This document shows positions 1 to 14,900 of a stretch of DNA of 64,000 nucleotides, piece after piece (the first letter of the stretch is position 1; each line of letters opens with the position of its first letter). The notes beneath the pieces are model-generated. The model did not search any database. It was not told the DNA's origin and worked only from the letters and a program-made list of their open reading frames with translations. Made by a program: the position numbers and the translations under genes. This stretch comes from Caprimulgus europaeus (Eukaryota; Chordata; Aves; Caprimulgiformes; Caprimulgidae), in the NCBI GenBank assembly GCA_907165065.1, contig OU015525.1, positions 49,087,537 through 49,151,536 of the forward strand. The letters are read 5' to 3'.

Positions 1-804
1 GAATTTTCCAGTTCTTCAATGACTTCAGTATTGCAAGGCTTTTACTTCAATACTATTCTACTGGCAAAATATTTAGTTTAGCTTCAGGCAGAATCCATTA
101 CACTGTTCTTCCTCTCTCTCTCTGTCTGTGTGCCCCTCTGTTTTCCCCTTTCTTCTTTTGTCTTGTTATACTGAGGCTTGGTTAACAGCAGTGGTGCTAA
201 CATACTTATGGTCTGTGCCAGACTTAGATGTTAACTATGCAGTGCAAAAGAAGGAATCTTGAGGATGCAATAGACTTTAAAATGCTACAAATATACTGCA
301 CAGATATTCCTCCTGTCCATTGTGCCACATCCGACTTCGTATTGAAATTATATTGGTGGGAAGCCTGAAGAATTTTATGTGTAGTCTCAAGAAAAGTAAA
401 CAGCCATTTTTTTACTAGGGCTAGTCCAAACGCTTCTGCCATTGCAAATGTACAACAATTTAGTCTTGTATTTAGGCAATTAAAAGGCTAACTCAAAAGA
501 GCATGTGCATCGTTTAGCTTTAATGTGCGTGTATGTGCTGTGGTACACCTCTCAGTTATCAGGCTGTGGGTCCCTGTGTTTGTGTGTATTGAGTTTTTCC
601 TCTCCCTACAGGACTTCTTTTACTTTCATTGGACAGGATGAGAAGTGCCACAAAATAAGCAGCTTATATTTTATTTTCCTTGTTCAGTACGTGGCCCTAT
701 GCCATACTCATTCCTTGCAACTGAAGCCTGGCACTTAAGTCAGATTAATTCATTTTTTCATGGGCTCTTCTGTTGCACTCATCATGACAATAGTTGAGTG
801 ATCT

Positions 805-918
805 GCAAATATTTTTTATCCTGTGAAGTGAGGTGCCATTATAATTCCCATTTTACCTATGGAGAACTGAGTCACCTTTATTAAAGGTATGCTGTTCAGA
901 GTAAGGGTCTGGGTTTTT
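805..918 (-). mobile_element. MIR-like SINE fragment
   Basis: The plus strand reads TTATAATTCCCATTTTACC, ATGGAGAACTGAGTCACC. This is the antisense of the MIR phrase 'ctcagtttccccatctgtaaaatgggg'. The flanks are too diverged to fix the ends. Confidence 0.5.
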
Positions 919-3059
919 TAAAAACATATCTTTCATTAGCATTTTTACATTGATGACATGTCAGACCTTCCATTTTTGTTTTATCGTGAAGCAGTTTCCT
1001 TCCTTCTTGTCCTCTGTGCTCTGTGTGCGCCAGCAGTGGGAACTGTAAGACAAATAGGAGATTTTCTGCCCAGATGCAGTTATCTGTCTAGCATCACAGT
1101 GGTCCCTGAAAGGAAGAGTTGTAAGCAAACTCTTGTCCAGATCTGTGACATGTTTATGGAGAAATCCATAGGAGTTTAGCTACCAAACACTAACAAATCT
1201 GTACTGTGTGCAGATAGTACTTTATTTTTATTTTGTGTGTCTGTGTGTGCATGTGTATTAACTTAGTCAAACCAGCACTGTTTTTCTTAAGAACAGTAAA
1301 AGGCATGTGGTTGATATCAGCCTGACTGTACTGCCAAATTTTAAGTCCTTTCTAAGGGTGCAGTTTCCATAACTTCTCTGTTAAATGTCTTTCATTTTTT
1401 TTTCTCTTTTTTCCTTTAAAAAGATGACATGTTTTTCTAGACTTCTGTCTTAAAGACACTTCGACTGACTTCAACTGAACCTTCCAAAAAACCCAGTGTA
1501 CTCTGAGACAGATACCTAATATGAAAAATTCCAGATTGAAATCTGGAAAAGTAATATGGAGCTGGAAGATGTTATAGTCAGAGGTATTTGTGAGTCCTTG
1601 TTAAATAAGTCACTGCCTGCATATCTTACTGCATATTTGGTTGTTGCCACCAATTATTTTTATTTCAATGCAAATCCCTTTTTCCAAGTTTGCATTATCA
1701 GAAAATATTGTGTTAAGAGTTAGGGGGATTTTTTTAACCTCCTTTCTTTTTTGGTACCTGTACTGAGAGACTGATTTAGCTACATAATTGCAAATGAAAT
1801 TAGTTTACTAAGCTTAACTCAGCTTGCTCACTTCAATTACCAGGGACATCAGAATGGTTGTTATGCTTATGAGTCATGTCCTGCTAATCGAATATTAGAG
1901 TGGATTTGATTTTCCCCTGTTAGCCAAGTGAAGTTTTCCTGTAGTTGAATCTGGTATTTGGTAATGAACTTCTTAACTGGGAAATTTTCTGGATCCTTTA
2001 TTTGCTAACTAGTCAGACTTATATTGGAAGCGTTTCACTTTGTATATACATTCACATTATGCACAAATTAAATCAAACACAATTCGTACAGTCCAAAAGA
2101 GTAAACATCAAATGTAGTGAAACCACAATTTCCTGTTGAGGCTGTAAAACAGAAGAGCTATCTGTGATTGCTTTCTCAGTGGCAGCATTGAAGGGACAGG
2201 GCTATGCCAAATGGGTTGATGTTTACGAATACACTGGTCACAAACTCATATTTGTGCAAGAGGTAGTTGGACAAAGATGTTTGAAATTCTAAAGGCCATT
2301 GTAACAACTGTGAGCCAGAGATTTGAGTACTGATAGTGTCTGCCTTAACCTCAGTGCTTATTTCATCTGTGCAAAGACCTTCTGGGGCTTGTATGGATGG
2401 ATGAATAGATTTTTCCAGCAGACTGTGCATGTTTTAAAGTATCAGGCTATGGATGGCCTCATAACTTCAGTGACTGTGGAAGTGGTCACAAAGCAGTGTT
2501 AATAAAACACTTCAGGTAATAATTGGTCATTAGTTGTTTGTTTCTCAAATGTTCAATTTTTGTGCAGGAGGAAAAGGAGGGAGTAATGCTACTCTTCCAA
2601 CTTTGCCAACAAAAGGTATGACTACATCAGATACCAAAATGATGTGCTGTTGCTCCGTGACTCTTAGGATAGTCTCAGTATCTGATGAGTCCACTGGACC
2701 TCCTGTGGCTTTCAAACACATTTACAGGTGCTCATGGTCTTTTCAGGCCTAGCTTTGTGTCTTTCAACTGAACCTGACTGGACTGACCAACTCCTTGATT
2801 AGGGATTTAAAAGCAAGTTGTAGTGCTGTTCTGTGTGATGTCTGTATTATTTTTTCTCCGTTCCTCTCTTATGTCTGCTGGACCAGGCTGAACCCTTCTA
2901 GAGTCTGTTGGTACAGACAGCATTCCCATGCACCATGCAACAGAGAAGTGACACACCTCTGTGGCTGAGGAACTCAGGGTTTATTCTGAGGGCTGTCTTT
3001 ACTTGCAAGAGGAGAGGTGTCTGTGATGACACCTTTTGTGATGAAAGTGATGGAATGTG

Positions 3060-3241
3060 GCTTTTGGCAGTTTACTTCTTGGGTAAATCACAGCTCTGTG
3101 CCTCAGCTTCCTAATTTGTAAAATGGGGTTAATGATACTGTCCTCCTTGTTAAAAAGCTCTTGGTATATGCTAATGAAAATACACACTCAATGTTATTAA
3201 GCTAGATATAATACATAGAAGCTAGTTTTTATTATTACTAC
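3060..3241 (+). mobile_element. MIR-like ancient SINE
   Basis: The core and tail of a mammalian-wide-interspersed-repeat-type SINE are readable: GGGTAAATCACAGCTCTGTG, CCTCAGCTTCCTAATTTG, TAAAATGGGGTTAATGATAC, then ATGCTAATGAAAA and a terminal TTTTATTATTACTA. This fits the MIR order 'gggcaagtcactt..tctgtgcctcagttt, tgtaaaatggggataataat, 3' ATTATTATT'. It is old and diverged. The 5' tRNA-derived head is missing. Confidence 0.75.
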
Positions 3242-4834
3242 TAGTTTCCCAACCATGCATTTGTATTGGAATTTCCATCTCATGCTTAGTGCAGATAAGT
3301 GCTGAAATATATTTATGTAATGACAACAGTAAGGGAAGAAAGAACTATACTTCTGACATGCTAAAAAGTGACTAAATCAAGATTTAGCTCCTTGGGAATT
3401 AAGCAGCTGAATTATAAGCACCTTAATATGAGATTCATAACATAAATTCTTGGAGATCACTGAGTACAAAGAACATTCTGTGAGTTTCTGTCTCTGCTAT
3501 GTAATCTAGGAGATAGTAAAGTGTGTTGGGCAAACAGCATATGCAGAGAGTTGGGGTTACCCTCAGGACTTACATGAGGCTGATGAAAGATTGTTCTCAG
3601 AAGTCCAAATTGAGCTTCGTAGTCAAGTTTGTAGGTGTACGATGTACAGTGCAGTGGCTTCATCAGCCGCTTCTTTGTGCTGCAGCTGCCTCCTGTTCAA
3701 ACTCTGTAAGCTGCTAGCTGTGCATAAGCACAAGCAGTCTTGAATTGTTTGCCAAAGAACATCCTAAAGAATGTCCTCTTTGGTCTCATGTCTGAGGACG
3801 GAAATGAGGACCAGGTCTCTCATGTGAAATCTCAGCTTGGGTTGTGGAGGGGGAGAAGGCAGGTTCTGCACCAAGCAGTTCAATGATGCATGGCACTGCA
3901 TAACCTGACAGACAACTCCTGTTACATTTTCAGTCTTTCAGTAGTATTTTTATTGAAAGTTTGAAAGAAAATATTACAAAGGCATGAAATGCCCCCATTA
4001 CAACTGCACTGTTGCACAGAGCACTGTAGATGGGTGTAGTTGCTTTTATAGTCCATGTGTGCTGAAGGAAGCATTCAGGGAAGGTGAGGTCAGTTCAGTT
4101 TCTTTTTCCCCATCTCCAAAGTAGTATTTTTTTCTCTGTCTTGCTGGGAGCTACTGTCAGCTTTACCTCTCTAGTGCCATTAAAAAAAAACCAAACAAGC
4201 AACCAAAACCCAAAAATCCTAGCCAGCATACTCAAATTAATAAAACCTAACAATTTGCTACTCTTAAACCTGCTAGAAGAGCTCTTTCATGGTTGACTGG
4301 ATGGCTTAGTAGGTTACTAAGGGGAGATGATACTTTTTCTTCTCTTAGTCACCTGTTTGAGTCTTTTCCAAGCGAAACAATAATATTCATTATGCAATCG
4401 CATATGTTCGTGTCTTTGTTAAATGAGTTGTGCTCTCTTCAGGTCTTAAGGGACAAGAGTGTATCAAACAGGCATTTTCAAAGTGACCTTTATCTCCTTT
4501 TCCTCAGTGACCTACCACCCTATGACTGCTTGAATTTCTCAGTTCAAACACCTTTCCTCCTAGAAAGTAAGGCTCACAAGTTTGCATTTCCCAGGCTTGT
4601 TGATGGGGTTGTATGTTTTTATTGTTGAAATAGTGTATATTCTCAAGGTAACTCAACTGCTCTATACCTAAGTTCCTTCAGAACTCTTGGTTATATACCA
4701 TATGCACTACGCATATTTCTTTTCTTTTTCTTTTTTTGTGCTTAATTTTTCCCCCTACTGAAACATCATTTTTCATCTCTGTTTACCTGACAGTTTCACA
4801 GGTAGATTAGCTGAAAGAAGTAGGCCAGGACTGA

Positions 4835-5060
4835 AATCAAAGAATGATAGGACTGGAAGATCTAGAAGAAATTATCTAGTCCAGATCTTGCCATGAGACT
4901 GGGTCATGCATATGTAGACAATCCCTGCTTATTATTTTTTGACTTGCCTTTGGAAGTTTCCAGGGATAAGGTCCCAGAACTTGCTAAGGAAGCTAGCTCC
5001 CGCACTTACTAATCTTGACATTTAGACTATATCTGACCTGAGACTCCCCTGCTATAAAAA
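4835..5060 (-). mobile_element. Ancient CR1-type LINE 3' end, degraded
   Basis: The antisense tail reads AATCAAAGAATGATAGGACTGG, then TTATCTAGTCCAG, AGACAATCCCTGC and, near the right end, TATATCTGACCTGAGACTCC followed by CCTGCT. These match the antisense 3' region of old amniote CR1 families (AGGACTGGAAGGGACC..., TCATCTAGTCCAG, ...CTAACCTAAAT), but with many substitutions. A continuation towards 5250 is possible but too decayed to call. Confidence 0.65.
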
Positions 5061-7602
5061 AAAATAGATTGTTTTGTTTTTCTGCACTTAGAAAATTCAT
5101 AATTTTCTCTCTGATGCAATGCTGTATGTATCTGAACTGCCCCATCCCCAGTTGTGGTCTTCCCTTTTTAGCTTCCATAGATTAGATTCTTTCCACTTTT
5201 TTTACTTTATTCTGCTTGATACACCTCTTCTCAGTTTTGGTGCTTTCTTCAATTAGATCTCTAACCAACCTGCTTTGTGGTGAGTACTGGTGGGAACAAA
5301 TCTGTTTGTTAGTGTCTTATAGCATCACTCACTTTAATTAGTCCTGTGGCAATGTGATGCCAGTGATTTTCTTACAGATCTTTTTTTCATCTTACCTTTT
5401 ATGTACAGTTTATGCTCCTGCATTTTACTTCTGCTTGGAATGACCATTTGGACAAAATAATTCCAAACTTGTGTCATTTAGCCATGTTGCTTTCTTTCTC
5501 CCTCATTCCCCTTCCCCTTTTGCTATAAAATACGCCTGTGTTCTGTGACAATGTTATCATAGATTATATATTGTAATAGCCCTGTAGGTGACAACATTTA
5601 TCACCACATGAAAATACCACTGTAGTGTTTTGTGTTTAAAAGGTGAGAAACAGTGGGGTTCAGTAGTTACATGTGTTTTGAGAAGCTTATTTCAGAAAAG
5701 CTTATGCAAGTAAAATTTTTTAATACGATAAAAAGAACTTCAGCCTATTTTTAGTGAAGAAAGAGCAGAGCTCGTTTCTCAGATTTGGCCAGTTTGGCTT
5801 TTATCAAGGCCAGTATGAGATGTAAGGAAGTACAACTCATAATTCCTTCATAATGGTCTCATTTGAGAAAGGAAATGCATAGTGGGCAATAAGAATTATA
5901 ATGCACTGGTGTCTTATTTTTAGGGGCAGAAAGCAGAATAATTGTAATGGAACTACTCTTGCCCACTTTAAAGTCACCAAATGAACAGAAAGTAGACTTT
6001 AAGTAGTAGGTATATAATTAATACATTTACGTTTGTGTTGCCGATGCATGTAATGTTATACACAACTAAGCGAAAATATTAAAGCCCTTTTCCCTTTTTC
6101 CTTTCTGTGCGCACATACAAAACATTAAATTTAAAGAGCTGTACGCCATTAACTGCTAAGATTCACAATTCTTTCTCACACACTGAAAGTAGCACTTACA
6201 ATGATAATTGTAAAACATAAAGTAATAGCAAACAGGTTTGCATTTAGTATAATGATTAGATAACTAGGGAAAAAACAGCTATTATGTGTTCCTGGACCAC
6301 AGTGGAGGCAGAAAGCAAGAAAAGTATGTGGTGTGTCTACATATTATTAAAAATGTAACACTTTGTATTTACTTTGCACTTAAAAATTTGAGTTATCTGA
6401 CTAACAGAAACAGACAATCTAATACAAATTGTTTGGAATACATTAAAAATGTGTACAAGACAAATCGCTATTTTATAATCATTCAGCAATGTAGTAAATT
6501 TGCTCTGCAGGTTTGATTCATAACAAATTTGCATAACATTTATGTGGGGTTTTCATTGTGCTAATACAGTTCTTTTAGCCACTTTTTATGTGTGCTACCA
6601 TTCTATTATATACCTTTGGGGGTACTTGAAAAGAAGGGAGAGTGGGGGATGGGAGTTAGTGGGAAGAATATGACAGAGTTGTAAGATGAAGGTTTGTAAT
6701 CACAGAAATGAAAAGCTAGGAAAAATGGATTGAGAAGTGTGTATAACAAATTTGAGGGAGGAGAGGAGTAAAGCATATATTCTGGGCTCCCATGTGAGTT
6801 GTATTTTATAGTATTCACTTCATCATTTAGGAGGGCGTGAGGAGAAAGATGGGTATCAAGAGTGCATGGACCAAAGGGGCTACCATGAACAGCTATGTTA
6901 AATGAAGGTGCTTGTTAATATGCCTTGATTTGCATATGCTTTATATCCTTTCCTAAATATTATAGGGGCAAATGAATGTTTACATTGTATATTTTGCTTT
7001 TTTATATTGTAGCTCTTAATTATCTTAATTCCTTTCCATTCAAAAGAGCAATTTGGGAAAAGAAGTGTGAATTTGCTTTGAGGAGGAAATAGGAAATACA
7101 GAGGCATGAGGAGAGAATAGGCATTAAAGAGTAGGTGGAAAGGACCCATTTGAGAGAGGTCTGGTTTGACATTTCTACTGTACCACCATCGTATTGCTGA
7201 TATGCAAAGAGGGTAGTTTGTTGGATAGGAATGCATCTAAATCCCAGCTGTGAAATCTGTCTGTGGGGAGAAAGAGATATTTGCCAGTATGCTTATATCT
7301 GCTTTCCAATAACTTCTAGAATTCCACTTATCACACACTCCACCTCCTCAGTCTTCATCTCTTCTGTATTCATCTTTTCTTACTGTAGCATCCACACAAA
7401 TCAGACAAAGAATAAATGCATTGACCTGTACACAGGAGATCATAAACACAGATCTCATGCTGTTTTATTGTCAGCATCATTACTTAAAACCAGTTTTATA
7501 TCTTCGGATAGCTTGTATAAATACTTACTACTTGCAATATTTTAATCTTGATTTTTAATAACCTAACACAAAGTTTAAAAGTTAAGAAGTAAGCTAACTG
7601 GC

Positions 7603-7728
7603 CTGTGCACTAGTAAATGTATTTATGTACTAGTATTTACAGTGCACTAGTAAATTTATGTATTTATAAATACTACTTACGAGTATTTATGTATTTACAG
7701 TGCACTAGTAAATGTATTTATGTACTGG
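7603..7728 (+). repeat. Short tandem/dispersed repeat, about 38-57 bp spacing
   Basis: Three occurrences of GTGCACTAGTAAAT (starting near 7604, 7642 and 7699) are interleaved with repeats of GTATTTATGTACTAGTA and TATTTACAG. This forms an AT-rich minisatellite-like block. It has no coding potential. Confidence 0.75.
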
Positions 7729-9194
7729 TTTTGAGTAGGAGGAGAATGGAGTTGCCTATCGGTGTACCTCATATGTAGCAATAACTGAATGGTAAGCATT
7801 TGTTCCTTTTTTATCAGAATTTATAAATTCTTTTGGAGGATAATAACAGAATTTCTATGCTTGGTCACAAGGAATAAGTTTAATAATTTATTCTAGGTAT
7901 TCTGCAATGCCTAAATTGTCTCTTCCAGTTTGCTCCACTTCCTATAGTTTATTCTCTCAGTTTGCTCAGATGTCCTGGTGGTTATGCTGAATACAAGTTC
8001 TGATGGCTAGATGGGTAGTCTGGAGTCCTTCTGCCAAAGAGAGTAATAAAGTTGTGTTTGAGTTAGTTAAATGCAGAGTTTTTCCACATCCTAAATTAAA
8101 ATGAATTACTTCTGATTCAGCCTGTCCTTCAGTGGTTTTGCTTTGTCTCTTCTGCAGCTGGAAAGGAGGAAACGTGTTCCTCAAAACCATGAAGTCAACG
8201 CCTATGAAGTTCAGGTTCTGAATACTAGAAGGGTTAAAAATAGAAGCAGAGACACACAGCAGACTTAGCATTTGGGTATTCTTCCTTTACCCTTGCTGAA
8301 CAGGAAGGTTGCAGTCTTCTGTTTAATTCAAAGCTTATTGAGAACCACATAGTTGGAGACATGTTTTTGGATTGGATTCTGCAGTTTGATTTTTGGGATA
8401 ATAGATGTAGTGCAGTGATGATGTGAGTGTGAAAACTGAGACTATAGGAAAGTAAATGCATTTATTCATTTGTGTAGGGAAAAGATCTCTGATGAGCTTC
8501 ATGACACTGAAGTCAACGTAGCCATGGTAGCCTTCTCTACTATTGAACTTAATGTTTTACTGAACAATATATAGACAGCAGAAATTGGTATGCTTTACCT
8601 TGTATGTATCTGAGCAAATACATAGAGTGACTTGCTCAGTCAGATTCAGGTAATTGTAAAGAACAGTAAATTTCTTGCCTGAGAGAAACTGAAATGCCCT
8701 CCCTAATGAGCACTGCAGCCTATTCTGACTTGTATACTCTCATGCTGATGGTTCCTGTTCCAGCTGGGTGGTTGTCTGCCAGTGCTTCAGAGTTAGAGTG
8801 ACCAGAGTGCCTCTTTCCTGCTTTTGGCAGTCTTTAACTGAAGAAATAGGTGTTCTGGAGAGAGTGAAAGATAGGGGATAAAAATGTAAGGGATACCATT
8901 TCAGGTAGGATTGAGCTCTCCCAGCTTTGGAACTAGACACTTCCAGAAAACAATTTGGCCCATCCTCAAAGAGTAGAGATGTAGGGCCTGGTGAAGAGCC
9001 TCCATCTGTCTCCGTTGACTGTATCGGGAGCTGAGTCAACCTGCTGAGATTTGGCATGGAAATGTTCTTTGGGTATTGCCAGTGGCATTAAATTTCACCC
9101 TACCAATCAAGCTGTTTTGGGGACCTTCTGTGGAAGTGTTTCACAGGCACATTTTTTTCTCTTCTCCCAGTATTTCAGCAGAGAGAGGAGGTGT

Positions 9195-9300
9195 TACAGT
9201 CCATATGGTGCAGAGATGTGCAAAAGGTCAGTGGCTGAGCCAGGGCGTAAGCTCAGGACTCTTCTGTTTCATTCACAGCATTGCTATCTGTTGGAGAAAC
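9195..9300 (-). mobile_element. Possible MIR-like SINE fragment
   Basis: CAAAAGGTCAGTGGCTGAGC, then CAGGGCGTAAGCTCAGGACTC, followed by TTCATTCACAGCATTGCTAT, resembles the antisense of the MIR head-core junction (...aaggtcacac..gtggcagagccgggattcgaac...). Similarity is modest and no 3' terminus is visible. Confidence 0.4.
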
Positions 9301-12300
9301 AAAAGGTTGAAACTGGGCAGCATCCAGAGTCAGGTGCACCCTTAAGCTTTACATGTCATTAAAATGGCTAAAAATTAGGTAACTTTTTTCAAAACATTTT
9401 AAAGATAGCATAAAAATATCAGTGGGAGTGTTGTGCACATTGTGATTTCCCTGGCTGCGCCTCACCTAGAGGATCACGGTTTAGTAACTACAGATGAAAT
9501 GATTTTGTAGCCAAAACAAGAAAACTAGATGACACAGTTCATGAGTTACATCAGGAATTTTAAATTTTAATTTAAAATGCCCCTTTAATATTTCCTTCTC
9601 CTATTTTGATTCATCATAAGGTGAGGTGCCTTTCTGAACTATGATTGCTGAATTTCTTATACGAAAAGCAAGATTAGAAGGAGAGTGTGTCCGTTCCTTT
9701 CTGGTCATGTAAAATACTCCCCATCAGTCCTTTCCTCCAACTCATTAAAATCTCTGTTTTTTCTAAAACTATTTTAATAATATGACTCATTAGAGAAGGT
9801 TTCCTTATCCATTAAAACTGCGCACACTCAAAGCTGCTGTATAATCATAAATAAAGTCGATAATGATGAAGAGGCTGAGGTAAATTAGCGTTTTTAGTTG
9901 ATATCAAAGTTGTAAATATATTTTCTTGACTGTAATAATCAGTTTACTCTTCATATTAACATTACTAACCATTGCAAAACTCCTCCTAAGTGAAAGGTGC
10001 TAGAGGTTTGCTGGTCCATGCTGTAGATGATGCTGAATGGTTGAGAACATGATGGGCGAAATTGATGCTGTGCATGCTAAGGCTTGTCAGACTGCTAACC
10101 TATATCAAATGGCTCAAGAGAATGTTTGTGCAACTCAGTAGTAGCAATAGGGCATTTTAATGACACTTTAATGATATACTTTATTCTAAGATTTTGCAAC
10201 TGTCATTTTTAAATAGTTTTTTTCTGCAGTTCCCATCATAGTATGAATGTTCCCACTTTGAACATCCAGCCCTGATTTGGGTTGTGTTTTTTTGCAGTTG
10301 CAGGCTGTACCCTTTTTCCACTCATAGGAAAAAGTAGAGTGAAGAATGGAAGATATATAACTTAGTGATTTTTCAATAAATACGGGAAACTGTATGCAAT
10401 GAATGTATAATTTTTATTAATTGTAACCTTAAATCATAAATACAATGATAATTTGTAGACATGTGTAGTTGTGAAGCAGATGGAAAAATAGAAATATGCT
10501 GGAAAAGTAGGTATTTGCAGAAGCTAATGAAGTTAATTGGTCTCATTTGGCTACACTATTTTCCCAAACCCCCCAAAGACTGTATTTTTAATTCTTTAAT
10601 TAAAAATGAGTAAGGTATGCTAATATTATAACCTTTATTTTTTTCCAGCTTTCTATATCCATACATCTTATTAATAGAACCACCCTTAGCAGTCCAATAT
10701 TAGCAAGCACATTAGTAATCAGAAAGTTCTAAGGAGAATGCCAGTATTTTGAAACAATAATTAAAAAATTAGCAAACCATGAGTTAATATATGCTTTGAA
10801 ACCCTAATCATTATTTCATTTTCCTGTTTCTACATGATTACAAAGAAAGGATCTGTTTTTCTCCAATTTAGGGAATGTAAATTAAAGTACGCAGAAGAGT
10901 TTAGGCTGTGGAAGATTTTAATTTTAAATGGAAATATTTAAACCAATTTTGATTAGCTGTGTTACAGGCTAAATCTTCAGTGAAGTACTGGAAATACATA
11001 CCAGTGAACTGATACACAGCTACCTGAGTTCCCTTAAACTGTTTTTTAATGGGAGGAAAATATTGGGAGCTATATCTTCTCCTCCTTACTAATGGGCATT
11101 TGAAGAGAGAAGCTCAGTCCCTGAGCTCTAAGGTGGCACTTCGGGCTGTAGGGAGCGTGCTGTCGCGTTTTGCAGGCGACTCGGGGATGCCCACCACTGT
11201 TCCCAGTCAGCACCAACCTATCGTCTTGCTCTCCATTCCCAATCAAGCTTTCTGTGTTTGGGTGATTGAGTTTGAGCAACTACTTACGGTTTCAAAGGAT
11301 TTGGATAATGTTACACTGTGGGGTTGGAAATCTCTTTGAATACTGTGTTGCAAAGGGACAAAGACATAGTTTCAACACATTTATTAGGCCCCTGCTGTAG
11401 AAGCAAGGAACAATAAACCATCTTTTTTAAGTTAAGAGATCTTGGAACAGGACGCTCCAATAAATCCTGGGTTTAAGAAGTGAGGTACGTGCTGCAGTGC
11501 TGAAGTTGTTTATTCATCTGGAGTGTATTAGGCTCTTGATTAATAAGAAGACATCTGCAATTTTACATAAGAAACAGAGCGGGCAGTTTGGCAATTGTAA
11601 ATGGAAATTGGGAAAGAAGACCCAAACCTATACAAAGTCATTGTCTACTCCTTGTTGCCACTGATATTGATAATCATTATTATTACAGTGGTTAAAAATA
11701 TACATACTGATAGAATGTTTCAATCTGAAGGGTTCAGCAGCCATTTTTACAAGTACCACACATCTTTAAGAACTAGTAGTTTTTCAGACAGCTCTGTAAA
11801 ATGAAAAGCCGTCTTTGTGTGCCTAATCTGATCTCACAGGTCTCACACTGATGTCTGACAAAAGTAACACATTTGAAGTCGATGAATTTACACTGATAGA
11901 AGACTGATGTAAGGTAACATCAAGAATTAGTCTGTATCTTTCCAAAACACAAGAGCAAAATCTTCAGTAGAGAAGTAGAATACCTGTCAGAGGCACAGCT
12001 TTCAAAGGAATAATCTTGCATCTTGAATTTAAAAAGGCTTAAAACATCCAACAAGTAAATTGAGCAAAAACTTTGTAAAACCTTAAAAAAGAAACTGCTG
12101 CATAACTCATCAAGTTGAGTGTGATGACTGAGAGCCTTACTGAAAGCCAGTAAGGTTTTGGGGGGCTTTGTTTTTCTTAAACGGAGCTCTTAAATATGTG
12201 AGTACATAATTTAGTGGAGAGAATAGAACTGTTGTCAGCAGAGTTTCAGACAAATTAGTTCCCAGTTAGAAATTGATTGAGAAGGCCAGCAAACAAAGCA

Positions 12301-14900
12301 TTAGTGGATTAATTTCAGGAAGTCACATGTATTGTTAATAATCCATAAAAGGGCAAATTCTGAACAATTGAACGTCTCACTCCAAAAATAATGTTGATAA
12401 TATGACTCAAATAGTAGATCAGCACTTCTTTCAGTAGAAAAGGGCAAGTTAATTCATGCCAAAATGATTTGGACTACAGGAAATTTTCGATACTTAATGT
12501 TGAAAAGTTGACCAAAGCAATTTGATCCTTTTGACACCGTGAGTTTAGTCAAAGGGTAGGGCAATGGTAAAAAGATGAGAGGAACCATAGAGACATGTCT
12601 TGAAAGTTTTCCAGAGTCCGCTATGAAGCAGGACTTCACTAAGTTCATAAAGTGGAGATTACACAGGAATGATTCTGATCATACTGCAAGCCATCTATCT
12701 CCTTTTCATGACTCCATAAATATTTGTGGCAACTCTTAATAGGGAAATGTAGGATTAGCAAAACAATGCATGTTGGTTAGCCTTCAAGGCAGCTACATCT
12801 GTAAGTTGGGACCCATGCCATATGATCAAGCAGCTCTTTACAGCCATCTGCAAGTACTTCTTGAACCTGCAACAGGGCCATTAAGCACAATTTAGGAAGT
12901 TGCTCTAGCTACACCTGAACACAGACTTCACATCCCACTATATAATGAACCACTGTGGAGCTTACTTCAGCTGAACTGTAGGAGAGGTACAGTTTCCCCC
13001 TCAGTGACATCAAAAGCGTTGTTTTAATATCTGTATTTCCCTTATCATACTGCTGGGGCAGCTGAGAGACCACCTCCTTCAATGCAGTAGTGCTACAGTT
13101 GTACCCTGCAAGATGCCTTCAGGTGCCCAACCAGCTAACAGGGACAGAGGTGGGAGCAGTGCGGACCCCAGGAGGACTTCTCACTTTTGGAATGCATCTG
13201 CACACTCTGGCTCAGTTAACCTCACAGGCTTTTCTGGAAGAGTGACTTGACAAATATGGGTTTGGGTTTTTTTAATCTGGAATTATATAAAGTCATAATT
13301 CACATCTCATGGTCTTTGAGGAAATTTGTGGAAGAAAGGATATATTTTTTCTTGGATGTTCCTTTATTTTTTTTTATAAATATAAAATACACATACACAT
13401 TATTTTTCATATATATATTAGCTTTCCAAATAGTCTCTTCAAAATGCGTTTTGTATGTGCAAGTTAGTGGTTAGGTATTCATATTTGGTTAAAAAAAAGT
13501 TTCATAGTAGTATAAAATAAAATCACAGTGTGCTCTTGCTGAAAATACTTATCTGTGGGAAGTTAAAAAACATTCTACGATGCAAAGACTTTTTAAACAT
13601 AATTTATTGAAGAGCAGTAACTGTCATGTAGCATATAAATAGGGCAGATGGAGATAGCCCCTCGGGGCTATGGGGCTTGAGTTAATAAACCTTGAAAAGT
13701 TACCATCATTTTCATTTTGTATTTTCTTCATGAGCCCAAGTAATATAGCTCATTCGTTTTGAATATTACCACTGGACTCCCAGGCAATAAGTTTGATTTT
13801 CTTAAACCCTACATCTAACCAGATCCAGACCAAAGCTAAAATACTGATCCCGTTAAAGTTAATAGCGAAATTCCATTGGCTTCAGCAGGGCCAGGATTTT
13901 GTTCTGAGTCTGTAGATTTTAGTATATTACAGTACTTTGGTAACATAAGTCAAATGAAACAGCCTGGTGTTCAAAAGGTTGGCCAATTCTTTCTCTGCTA
14001 CTCCTCCTCTTTATCTGTTGGATGTGTCTGCTAATATTTCATTGACATAAATGACTTGCTAGAAGTTTCCTCAGTGTTTTCAGGACATCACCAGTATATC
14101 AGGCCTGCCACACAAAGAATATTAGCTTTTTTGCAATTAAATACGTGGGGAAAGGGAGGAACATAGTTGAGCTTATGAAAATGATCATTTAGGGTTAAAA
14201 TTCTTCCTGGAATATGAGTAGGAACTTGTGATAAAGCTAAGTCAGGGTCATGGATTCTTTTTACCTCACATAAGATAATCTGAGGTGATGTAAACCGCCT
14301 CTTCAGTGGAACACAGTTTTTAGCTTGTGAAGAAAGTCGACAAATTAAAGTATTTTAGAGGCAGTGATTTTGTATCAAATAGTGACAGAAATCTGAAAGT
14401 TTTCTGTGTAAATGAAGTGGTCCAGTGTGGGGATGGTAAGCCTGGGCCAAAGTAGCAGACATTAGAGGCAAGGAACAGAAGCCAAATATTTAGGTAGAAA
14501 ATTCAAGGAGAGTACAGCTTTTCTTCAGCCATCCCACTCTCTTAAGGAGCAGACACAGTATTGTTCCACTGCATTCTAAAATTCCAGCTCACAACTGAAT
14601 AAAACCGAGAAAACAGATCCTGCCGTAATAAAAACACATGTAAAATTCCTGGAAATGTTTCCTGTTACAGGCTGCCTGGTTAGTAGAGGCTGCCTGCACA
14701 TTGGTACAAAGTCAGCAATTGTTTGCTCTGATGTTGTTCATGTTCTTTTTGCCAAGAAGATGAAGAACAGACCGGAAGGTTATCGGTCTCATTTGCAGCC
14801 ATGTTAGGATCAGAAGGAATAAAACAACTAATTGTCTTGATTGCATTTCAGATTGTTTTGATTGGGTTTATGCCCATGAGATAAAAAGCCACAAAATAGT

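Noticed and set aside
5565..5665. Possible further MIR-like fragment (GTAGGTGACAACATTTATCA...GTGAGAAACAGTGGGG)
   Set aside because: Similarity is too weak and scattered to separate from chance.
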